Below are positions 37,237 through 44,530 of a DNA stretch of 52,901 nt, in pieces. Origin of the DNA: Myxococcales bacterium. Lineage in GTDB: Bacteria > Myxococcota_A > Polyangia > Polyangiales > Polyangiaceae. The notes beneath the pieces are model-generated. The model worked only from the letters and a program-made list of their open reading frames with translations, had not been told where the DNA came from and made no database searches. Where the stretch lies: assembly GCA_021847645.1 (NCBI GenBank), contig JAJZQG010000027.1, forward strand, positions 1 to 52,901, read 5' to 3'. Position numbers and translations under genes: made by a program. Every line of letters begins with the position of its first letter. Positions within the stretch are counted from its first letter, which is position 1.

Positions 37237-38549
37237 GTATCACCTCGCTGGTTGTCCAACGATACGGTCGCCACGAGGGTACGAGCCCGCGCGACGCCAG
37301 CGTCGTTCGGAAGCGGAAAACGGTACATGAAGCCGCCGTCGGCCGAGGTCCCGGTCAGCGTCGGGTCGATCATCGCGTTGCGGTCGACCTCGCGGGAGCG
37401 CACGGCGAGGCGCACTTCCACCGCCCGAATCGACTCGGGGCCGGTGGGCAGGGTTCCCTCGACATAGTTGTTCGCGAGGGTCGTGCGCTGGTAGACGGCG
37501 GCCGTGGAGGGGGCCAGATAGGTCAGACCGGCGGGAGTGCTGGTGGCGTCGCCGACCCACAGGCCAAAGCGCAGGTCGACCGCGTATTCGGCGACGATCT
37601 CGACGTTGTTGTCGGCGCTGAGAGGAGGCGGGTCGGCCGCGCCCAGAAAGACTTCCCGGCGCACCAGTTCGGTGCGCGTGTCATCGCCATAGGCCGATCC
37701 GGCTTCGGAGAACAGCGTGGCTTGGTAGACGCTGGCGTTGCCGCCGGTCATGCCCCTGACGTTCACGATGCCGTATTCGATAATCGACAGCACGCTGGCC
37801 TGGGATTGGGTGCCGTATCCGCCGACGCCGCAGGTGGGGCTCTCGCCGCTACCCTTGACGGGGATGGCATTTGCGGTGGTGATCTGCGGGTTGCCGGTGG
37901 GGCTGAAGGTCGCGCCGGTGATGAGGCCGAACTCCAGGTTGCCGTCCATGTCCTGGATGCGCAGGACGCGGCCCGTGGCGAAGACGGCCTGCAAGGTCGC
38001 GTTGTCACCGAGCACGACACCGCTGCGGGCCAAGGGGCCGTTGTTCACGCCCAGGGTCACGATCGAGCCCTGCGCTCCCGCCTCCACGTTGGCGACCGGG
38101 AACATGTCGTTGGCGGCGAAGCTGCCGACGATGCGGATCGAGTCGGGGTAGTTGGAGTCCGGCAGCTGAGCCCCGCCCGAGGTGGCGTTGCCGGCGGTGA
38201 TCCGGAGGCCGGCCATGGTCTGCATGCCCGCGGGCCAGGTGGCGAAGACGTCATTCGGAACGCAGACGCGGTGGAAGTCGCGATCGCGCGGCATGTTCGG
38301 GGTGCCCAGGTAGGCAGCCCGGGCGATGTCGGCCTGAAGCCGTTCGAAGCCGGAGAGCACCGACAGCTGCGCGCTGGCGATCCTGGCCTCCTGAGAGAAC
38401 AGGCGTGTCGCCGACTTGGAGAACGCGAAAGCCGCGGCCGCCACCAGCAGCCCCGCGATCATCGCCACCAGCAACTCGACGAGCGTGAAGCCCGCCTGGC
38501 CCCCGCGCCGGGACCCGAGAATCCTCGTTGTGCGTCGTCGGTTGCTCAT
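37227..38549 (-). CDS. pilW: PilW-like minor pilin
   Basis: 440 residues. The type III signal is RRGGQAG before FTLVELLVAMIAGLLVA, with cleavage after Gly and Glu at +5. The body has SGFERLQADIARAAYLG, typical of PilW, and a long beta-rich head (RVLRIQDMDGN, LSIIEYGIVNVRG, VEVRLAVRSREVD). At 440 residues it is longer than most PilW proteins (about 270-350). The ATG at 38549 comes one base after the pilV stop, and its stop is overlapped by the pilX start, so translation is tightly coupled. Confidence 0.9.
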   Translation of the reverse strand: MSNRRRTTRILGSRRGGQAGFTLVELLVAMIAGLLVAAAAFAFSKSATRLFSQEARIASAQLSVLSGFERLQADIARAAYLGTPNMPRDRDFHRVCVPNDVFATWPAGMQTMAGLRITAGNATSGGAQLPDSNYPDSIRIVGSFAANDMFPVANVEAGAQGSIVTLGVNNGPLARSGVVLGDNATLQAVFATGRVLRIQDMDGNLEFGLITGATFSPTGNPQITTANAIPVKGSGESPTCGVGGYGTQSQASVLSIIEYGIVNVRGMTGGNASVYQATLFSEAGSAYGDDTRTELVRREVFLGAADPPPLSADNNVEIVAEYAVDLRFGLWVGDATSTPAGLTYLAPSTAAVYQRTTLANNYVEGTLPTGPESIRAVEVRLAVRSREVDRNAMIDPTLTGTSADGGFMYRFPLPNDAGVARARTLVATVSLDNQRGDTWQ

Positions 38550-38550
38550 G

Positions 38551-39210
38551 TCATCTCGGCATGTTCTTGAAGATTCCCGTGACCGCGTGCACCACGTGGA
38601 ACACGTCCGTGCTCGCGTCGACGTCGGGCGGCGCGGCGGCGTTGGCGCCGCACAGCGGGTTGGGCGGTGTGATCGACAGCTGCGAGCCGAAGTTCTGGAT
38701 GCCCTGCCGAAGCCAATACACGCGCACTTCGGCCCGGATGAGGTTGTGGTCGCTGCCCACCCACGCCAGGCGCAGGTTCACGCAGTATGGCCCGGTCAGC
38801 GAACCCGACGGGTCGTCGTTGCCGAACGGGTCGTGCACGCCGTAGATCGTCGTGCCGTCCGTGGGCCGATACCAGGCGTTGGCCTGCTGGTCGATCTGGC
38901 GCAGCCACTGCGTGTCCGTATCCAGGTCCTGCAGCGCGTTGCCGGGCGAGGGGTAGTTCCACTTCATCCCGTCGGAGCGCAGGCGGTCCAGCCAACTGCT
39001 CGCGATGTGATTGGCGACCTCCAGGTTCTTGGCGTCGCGGTTCGCCACGACCGTGGCCTTTTGCAGCGCGAAGATGCCGGACGCGCCGATGGCAAGCACG
39101 GAGATGGCCATCAGCACCTCGATGATGGTCGAGCCCCGAGAGCCACGGCGCGATGGGCGGCGCGGTGCCCACGAGAAGCCGCTGGAGGCAGGTTGCGCGC
39201 TCGGTTTCAT
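38551..39210 (-). CDS. pilV: PilV-like minor pilin
   Basis: 219 residues. The prepilin signal is RRGSRG before STIIEVLMAISVLAIGASGIFAL, with Glu at +5. The next part, NLEVANHIASSWLDRLRSD, matches the PilV pattern of an amphipathic helix after the membrane helix. The head has YCVNLRLAWVGSDHN and RAEVRVYWLR. The ATG overlaps the fimT stop by ATGA. PilV acts with FimT, PilW and PilX in the PilY1 tip complex. Confidence 0.88.
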   Translation of the reverse strand: MKPSAQPASSGFSWAPRRPSRRGSRGSTIIEVLMAISVLAIGASGIFALQKATVVANRDAKNLEVANHIASSWLDRLRSDGMKWNYPSPGNALQDLDTDTQWLRQIDQQANAWYRPTDGTTIYGVHDPFGNDDPSGSLTGPYCVNLRLAWVGSDHNLIRAEVRVYWLRQGIQNFGSQLSITPPNPLCGANAAAPPDVDASTDVFHVVHAVTGIFKNMPR

Positions 39211-39845
39211 ATGGCCAGCCTCGCCATGCCGTTGGGCAGCAGGTAGATGTGGCGCTCCACGCCCACGACCTCGCCTCCCTCTTCGCGGCGCACTCGGATG
39301 TCCACGGGCGATGTCATGGGTCCGAACGTTCCCGCGTTGCCCGCGCGAATCCAGGTCAGGCCACTCGACGAAAAGCAGACGTCGGCCGAGGTCAAGACCG
39401 TGGCGGTCGTGCCTACGAATTGCGTGAACTGGTAGGCCACTGCGTCATAGGACGAGCCGGTGGGGTTGAAGTCGTCGATCACCTGGTAGGTGGTCGGGGT
39501 AGCGAACGCCTGGGCGGTGCAGGCGCCCACGGGCTTGAGCGCGCAGCCGTTGACGTTGCCGGCCGCGCCGGCGATGGCTTCGAGCACGGTCACGTGCCCG
39601 GCGTTGAAGCGCACCAGCACCGCCGAGCTTCGGCCCAGCGATCGGGCCCGGGCCATGCGGTACTGCTCGGCGATGTGCCCGGCCGCGGTGGCCGAGCGAC
39701 GTTCCCGGATCATCGCCGAGGCGCCGGGAACGGCGATCGCGGCCAGCAGGGCGATGATCGTGACCACGGCCATCAGCTCGAGGAGCGTGAAGCCCCGGGA
39801 GCTGGAGCGGGTGCGCGCTGTGTGGGGGGATCGGAGGGAAGTCAT
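39207..39845 (-). CDS. fimT: FimT/FimU (GspH)-type minor pilin
   Basis: 212 residues from the ATG at 39845; the long in-frame upstream extension is Arg/Pro-rich and lacks a prepilin leader. The type III signal is SSRG before FTLLELMAVVTIIALLAAIA, with Glu at +5. The GspH-type part follows (RRSATAAGHIAEQYRMARARSLGR) with strands ending in VERHIYLLPNGMARL. It is the first gene of fimT-pilV-pilW-pilX-pilY1-lipoprotein. A sigma-54-like promoter lies just upstream (39871-39884), giving a very short leader. Confidence 0.88.
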   Translation of the reverse strand: MTSLRSPHTARTRSSSRGFTLLELMAVVTIIALLAAIAVPGASAMIRERRSATAAGHIAEQYRMARARSLGRSSAVLVRFNAGHVTVLEAIAGAAGNVNGCALKPVGACTAQAFATPTTYQVIDDFNPTGSSYDAVAYQFTQFVGTTATVLTSADVCFSSSGLTWIRAGNAGTFGPMTSPVDIRVRREEGGEVVGVERHIYLLPNGMARLAI

Positions 39846-39869
39846 CGCAGGAAAACCCGGGGTCAGAAA

Positions 39870-39885
39870 AGCAATCCCTGTGCCG
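39870..39885 (-). promoter_or_regulatory. Sigma-54-type promoter of the minor pilin operon
   Basis: Minus-strand CGGCACAGGGATTGCT: GG at 39884-39883 and GC at 39872-39871, ten bases apart. It is a perfect TTGCT -12 block, and the -24 block differs from TGGCACG at two bases. Transcription would start near 39859, only about 14 bases before the fimT ATG. In Myxococcus and Pseudomonas, pilA is sigma-54/PilR controlled, so this fits. Confidence 0.5.
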
Positions 39886-40062
39886 GGACGGGGTCTTGGT
39901 TCCCAGGCTCTTTCCAGGCCGATCCGTGGGCCAGGGGTCAGGGCTGGCGGCAACGATTGCGGGGGTCTGCAGAAAGTGCGAGCCAGGCTCACGCCGCCTT
40001 TCGGCTTGCACACCGGAACAAGCCCCGGTAGGTCGGCGTTGCTACCCCTCTCGGATGCGCCC

Positions 40063-41232
40063 ATGATCACCCAGCCCCTCATGCCCCGTGCCAGCACCGC
40101 GGCGTTGCCCACGAAGCCCCTGGCTTCACACCTGCTCGCCGCCTGCGCCCTTCCCTTGCTCCTCGCCCTGACCGGCTGCCCCAAAGACAAGCCCGAGGGA
40201 ACGCCGCCGCCAGCCTCGCACCCCGCGGCGGCCGCTTCCGCTGCGCCGGCCGTGTGCGCGGGCGGCGGAGGCTCGATCCCGGACGCGACCCTGGCCGCCG
40301 CGTTTCCCCGCACCCTCGCCGGGTATTGCGTGGACCCCCATGGCGAGACGCGCGTGTTCGGTGACAACGCTCCCAAGCCCATCGACGCGATCTGCACCGA
40401 GGCGTTCGACGGCGAGTGCGAGATCTACAAGTCGTTCGGGCTTCGCCGGGTAGCCATCTTCCGCTACGTGGACGGCGCCGGTTCGCCGGGCACGGTGGAT
40501 GTCGTGGTGTCGCAGTACGGCGGCGCGGACGGCGCCTACGGCATGTTCACCAAGCGCGTGGTGTCGGACGGCGACCCGGCGCGCAGCGATTCGCCCAAGC
40601 CGCTGGCGGTCGAGGGCGTGGGCGCGGCGGGCATCGGCACGGCGTGGCTGTGGAAAGGCTCGCTGTTCGTCGAGTTCACGTACACCAACGAGAAGCAGAC
40701 ACCCGAGCAGGTGGCGATGACCAGCGCGACGCTGCTGAAGGTCATGGCGACCGCGATCGCCGGGCGTCTGCCGGGCGCAGCGACGATGCCGCCCGCGGTC
40801 GCGCGGCTGCCCGAGGCGAACCGCATTCCGCTGGGCGTGCTGTTCCAGCCGACCGATGCGTTCGACGTACAGGGTGGCGGCGCGGGAGCGATCGGGTTCT
40901 ATGCGGAAGGCGACAAGCGCTACCGCGTGCTGTCCATTGCGCGCAACGACGCCGACCAGGCCAAGGACGTGCTCAAGAGCCTGCTGCGTCGCACGGGAGC
41001 GACGAGCGAGAAGGACATCGGCGAGGGCGCGGTGCGCCTGATGGTCGGCGAGGGCGATGCGGTGTCGCGCGCCGAGTGGATCGTGGCGCGCAAGGGCTCG
41101 CAGCTGTTCGGCGTGGGCGATGAGCCCCTGGCGCTTTCGTCGGGTATGACCACCGCGGAGCGCGACAAGGTCGCGCTATCGCGCGACGAGAAGATCAAGC
41201 GCGTGCGAGCCCTGCTCGACACGGTCAAGTGA
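40063..41232 (+). CDS. DUF6599-like lipoprotein
   Basis: 389 residues from ATG 40063; a second ATG at 40081 is possible. The lipoprotein signal ends in LLLALTGC (Cys39). A Pro/Ala/Ser linker is followed by an alpha/beta protein with a repeated lobe: first CEIYKSFGLRRVAIFRYV, VDVVVSQY, DGAYGMFTKRVV, then GFYAEGDKRYRVLSIARND, and WIVARKGSQLFGVGDE. This resembles DUF6599 proteins. Function is unknown. It is divergent from the minor pilin operon and lies 19 bases upstream of the ArsA-like ATPase gene, so the two may be cotranscribed. Confidence 0.7.
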   Translation: MITQPLMPRASTAALPTKPLASHLLAACALPLLLALTGCPKDKPEGTPPPASHPAAAASAAPAVCAGGGGSIPDATLAAAFPRTLAGYCVDPHGETRVFGDNAPKPIDAICTEAFDGECEIYKSFGLRRVAIFRYVDGAGSPGTVDVVVSQYGGADGAYGMFTKRVVSDGDPARSDSPKPLAVEGVGAAGIGTAWLWKGSLFVEFTYTNEKQTPEQVAMTSATLLKVMATAIAGRLPGAATMPPAVARLPEANRIPLGVLFQPTDAFDVQGGGAGAIGFYAEGDKRYRVLSIARNDADQAKDVLKSLLRRTGATSEKDIGEGAVRLMVGEGDAVSRAEWIVARKGSQLFGVGDEPLALSSGMTTAERDKVALSRDEKIKRVRALLDTVK

Positions 41233-41251
41233 GCAAGAGCCGGAGAGCATC

Positions 41252-42175
41252 GTGACATCGCCACTGGACAGCCGCCGGTTCCTGTACGTGACCGGCAAGG
41301 GCGGCGTAGGCAAGACGACCGTGACCGCGGCCGTGGCGCTGGTGCTCGCGTCGCGCGGCAAGCGGGTCTTGTGCGCGATGTGCCAGGCCAAGGAGCGTCT
41401 GTCGGCGCTGCTCGAGGGTCCGCCGGTGGGCGACGAGATCGTAGAGCTGCAGCACAACATCTGGGCGGTCAACATCCAGCCGGAAGTGGCGCTGGCCGAG
41501 TACGGCCAGATGACGCTCAAGGTGCGGGCGGTCTACCGCGCGGTGTTCGAGAACCGGCTCGTCAAGGCGTTCTTGCGCGCCACGCCCGGGCTCTACCAGT
41601 GGGCCATGCTCGGCAAGGCCTGGTACCACACCACCGAGACCCTGCCCGACGGCTCGCCGCGCTTCGATGTCGTCATCGTCGACGCGCCCTCGACCGGCCA
41701 CGGGCTCGACATGCTGCGGGGCCCCAAGGTCATCGTCGACGTAGCGCCGCCCGGGTTGCTTCGCCGCGAGGCGGAGAAGGCGTGGTCGATGTTCAGCGAC
41801 CCGAAGCGATCGGGCGTGGTGTTGGTGACGCTGCCCGAGGAGATGCCGGTCACCGAGACGTTGGATCTGCTCGAGACGATGCGCAGCGATCTGAAGTTGC
41901 CGGTGCTCGAGGTGGTGGTCAACGGGGTGCTGCCGCCATTGTTCTCGAGCGAGGAGCGCGGTGCCTTGCTCGCGCCGCGCGACCTCGATCCAAGCCAACT
42001 CGGCGATGCGGCATTGGCCGCGGGAGCACGTCGCGCGCGTCGCGAGATCGTGCAGCACGACGCGCTCGTTCGGCTGCGCGAATCGGTCGACGTGCCGCTG
42101 GTCTACCTGCCCCACGTGTTCGCCGACGTCGACTCGCTCAAGGCGATCTCGGACCTGGCATCGCGCATTCACTGA
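41252..42175 (+). CDS. ArsA/Get3-like P-loop ATPase
   Basis: 307 residues from a GTG, with GGAGAG four to five bases upstream. The deviant Walker A TGKGGVGKTT is at 14-23, and the switch II-like VDAPSTGHGLDML compares with the DTAPTGHTLR of Get3/ArsA. A nucleotide-specific NGVLPP occurs later. It is a single-domain protein (ArsA has two). No arsB or other ars gene is nearby, so arsenite transport is unlikely. Myxobacteria often carry such ATPases of unknown task. Context: a lipoprotein gene before and an OmpA lipoprotein 251 bases after. Confidence 0.85.
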   Translation: MTSPLDSRRFLYVTGKGGVGKTTVTAAVALVLASRGKRVLCAMCQAKERLSALLEGPPVGDEIVELQHNIWAVNIQPEVALAEYGQMTLKVRAVYRAVFENRLVKAFLRATPGLYQWAMLGKAWYHTTETLPDGSPRFDVVIVDAPSTGHGLDMLRGPKVIVDVAPPGLLRREAEKAWSMFSDPKRSGVVLVTLPEEMPVTETLDLLETMRSDLKLPVLEVVVNGVLPPLFSSEERGALLAPRDLDPSQLGDAALAAGARRARREIVQHDALVRLRESVDVPLVYLPHVFADVDSLKAISDLASRIH

Positions 42176-42426
42176 GTCGCGCGGGAGACGATGGCAAGGA
42201 GGAAAGCTGAAGAACACTCCGCGACCTCGGTGCCTTCGTGCGAATCCAAGGCGAAGACGAACCGCACAAGAGTCAATGCGTCCGACAAGAAGCCGGGAGC
42301 CTAGTGGGCCGGGGGCATATCGGCCAGCGCGTCTGGACTTCTGGGTGGCCGGCGCTAGGCTCCGGGCAAGGGTCCGAACGGAACGCACGGGGCGTCCGGG
42401 ACACCGAGTCCCAATGAGGCTCTGTC

Positions 42427-42978
42427 ATGAGCAAGTCATTCGCGATGATCGGTCTGACGGCGGGCGCGCTGGTGTTGTGCGCCTGCGGGTCGCACGAGGC
42501 GAAGCCGCCGGCCACGCCGACGAGCAGCGCTGCCACGCAAGAGCTGACGCCTCCGCAGAAGCAGGCGATGGACGACGCCAAGCGAGAAACGGGAGGGGGG
42601 AAGGTGGTCATCGACGAGGCCATCCTGAAGCTGTGTCCCAACGTCAAGCCACCGCATTTCGCGTTCGATTCCTCGCAGGTCGAGGCGCAGTTCGAGCAGA
42701 CGATGACGGCTCTGGCCGATTGCATGAAGAGCGGGGGATTGCAGGGCAAGAAGGTCCTGCTCGTGGGCCGGGCAGACCCGCGCGGCACGGAGGACTACAA
42801 CATGGCGTTGGGCGGACGGCGCGCCGGCGCGGTCCAGGCCGCACTGCAATCCCTGGGTGTATCGAGGTCTCAGCTGGACACGACGTCCCGGGGTGCCATC
42901 GACGCCACGGGAACGAGCGAGACGGGCTGGGCCAAGGACCGCCGCGTCGACATCAAGCTGGAACAACCCTCCGAATGA
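42427..42978 (+). CDS. OmpA-family lipoprotein (Pal-like)
   Basis: 183 residues. The lipoprotein signal ends in LVLCAC (Cys20). After a short linker, the OmpA C-terminal peptidoglycan-binding domain fills about 65-180: FAFDSSQVEAQFEQTM, LLVGRADPRGTEDYNMALGGRRA, and KDRRVDIKL. It likely tethers the outer membrane to the wall. It is not the classical pal, since the tol genes are absent. The upstream 251-base gap shows nothing strong. Confidence 0.87.
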   Translation: MSKSFAMIGLTAGALVLCACGSHEAKPPATPTSSAATQELTPPQKQAMDDAKRETGGGKVVIDEAILKLCPNVKPPHFAFDSSQVEAQFEQTMTALADCMKSGGLQGKKVLLVGRADPRGTEDYNMALGGRRAGAVQAALQSLGVSRSQLDTTSRGAIDATGTSETGWAKDRRVDIKLEQPSE

Positions 42979-42988
42979 GGCGACGGCT

Positions 42989-44524
42989 TCACCGGGGCTG
43001 CTGGCGCAAGGCCCGCCCGATCTTGCGCGCGAGGTCGCTGGCGCGCACGGGGTAGCGCTGGACGTCCGTCGCGCCCGCTTCGATGAGGCCGTTCATCCGA
43101 TCGGTGGTCAGGCCGTCGAGGCACACGACCGCCGGCATGTCCGGATACCGGGCGCGCAGCGCCTGCAGCATGTCACACGCGCGGTCGAAGTCGTCGCCCG
43201 CGTCGAGCACGATGAGCGCCGTGCCCTCGGGCGCATCGCCGGAGGGCTCGTCCCAGGGCGCCATTGCGATTTGCTGTGCAGCCAGCCCGAGGACGCAATC
43301 GTCGTCGATGCCTCCGCCGGACAAGGAATGAGTTCGGAGCAGTGCGACGCGGAGGGCGTCGGCGGCGGCGGTTGGCAGAGTGCGGTCCTGCGGCGGGTGT
43401 TCCCATGACACGGCGCGGGCCGTTCGGTCTCCGGAGGGCATGTCGGCCTTGCGTCCGGGCAGCAGGGCTTCGGTCGCGGCCGGATCGAGGGCGGCGACGA
43501 ATCGGGCTCGGACCGCCGAGGCGGACAGGGGGCGTCGCTCCGGGTCCTTGGCGAGCATGTCCAGGCGAAGCTGTTCGAGCAGGACCGGCACGGGCTCGGC
43601 GCCGGGCGGCCGCTGCAAGGGTGGCACGGGCAGGTACATGTGCTGCGCCATGATCTCGGCCGACGCGCCGTTGTGAAACGGGGGACGGAGCTGCAGCAGG
43701 GTCGTGAGCACGCAGCCTAGCGCGTAGATGTCCGAGAGCGGCCCGACGACCAAGGATCGGCACTGCTCCGGCGACATGTACCAAGGTGTGCCGGCCACTT
43801 GGTCGGACTGGGTGAGAGGTGTCAGGCCTTCGGCTTCCGCGTCGACATGGGCGAGGCCGAAGTCGACGACCTTGACGACGCGGCGGCCAGCCGAGTCGGT
43901 CGCGAGCATGACGTTCTCGGGCTTGAGATCCCTGTGGACGACGCCCAGGGCGTGCGCAGCTTCGAAGGCGGAGAGGATCTCGAGGAAGACGGAGGAGACT
44001 TCGTCGATGGGCGGAGGCGCGCCTTGCGCAAAGAGCCAGTCACCGAGGCTGACGCCCTGGATGTATTCCATCGCGATGTAGGCGAGGCCGTGCTCCTCGC
44101 CGAAGTCGAGCACGCGGACGATGTTGGCGTGCTGGATGCGAGAGGTGACCTGGGCCTCCCGGCGGAACCGTCGCATGGCCACCTTGTGCGCGGCGATGTG
44201 GCGATGCAGTAGTTTGACAGCAACAGGAATGCCGAGCGTCAGATGGTATGCCTTGTAGACCGTCCCCATGCCGCCGCTGCCGATCGACTCGTCCAGCCGG
44301 AAGCGGTTGGCAATCACGGTGCCGGGGCCGGGAAGGGGTGGCTCCGGGACGCCCGCGCGTCTGGACGACGGCACGGGCCGCTGGGCAGAGGGCAGGGGTG
44401 GCGGCGGGTCGGGGGCTCGGCGCGCCGAGTGCGGCGGGGACTGGCGCGTGGACGAGACGTCAATGGTGTCGGAGGTCCAGTCCGCTTGGGGCTCAGGCTT
44501 GTTCGGGGGCTCGGGTGTCGACAT
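42989..44524 (-). CDS. Ser/Thr kinase fused to a degenerate receiver domain
   Basis: 511 residues, no membrane segment. The N-terminal 65 residues are Pro/Ser-rich. The kinase domain spans about 75-340: GSGGMGTVY, VAVKLL with Lys104, HRDLKPEN (His197), DFG (Asp221), GTPWYMSPEQ and DIYALG. The last 120 residues look like a two-component receiver: LIVLDAGDDFDRA puts an Asp at 441 at the phospho-acceptor position, and PAVVCLDGLTTDRMNGLIEAGATDVQRYPV matches the beta4 to beta5 stretch, but the conserved Lys before Pro is Tyr491. So it is probably a pseudo-receiver used for binding, not phosphotransfer. The gene begins six bases after the FecR/LysM gene ends, forming an operon. Confidence 0.87.
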   Translation of the reverse strand: MSTPEPPNKPEPQADWTSDTIDVSSTRQSPPHSARRAPDPPPPLPSAQRPVPSSRRAGVPEPPLPGPGTVIANRFRLDESIGSGGMGTVYKAYHLTLGIPVAVKLLHRHIAAHKVAMRRFRREAQVTSRIQHANIVRVLDFGEEHGLAYIAMEYIQGVSLGDWLFAQGAPPPIDEVSSVFLEILSAFEAAHALGVVHRDLKPENVMLATDSAGRRVVKVVDFGLAHVDAEAEGLTPLTQSDQVAGTPWYMSPEQCRSLVVGPLSDIYALGCVLTTLLQLRPPFHNGASAEIMAQHMYLPVPPLQRPPGAEPVPVLLEQLRLDMLAKDPERRPLSASAVRARFVAALDPAATEALLPGRKADMPSGDRTARAVSWEHPPQDRTLPTAAADALRVALLRTHSLSGGGIDDDCVLGLAAQQIAMAPWDEPSGDAPEGTALIVLDAGDDFDRACDMLQALRARYPDMPAVVCLDGLTTDRMNGLIEAGATDVQRYPVRASDLARKIGRALRQQPR

Positions 44525-44530
44525 CGTGGC

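Noticed and set aside
42320..42365. GG-N10-GC sigma-54-like element before the OmpA lipoprotein
   Set aside because: Only the GG and GC match; core bases differ, and such pairs are frequent in GC-rich DNA.
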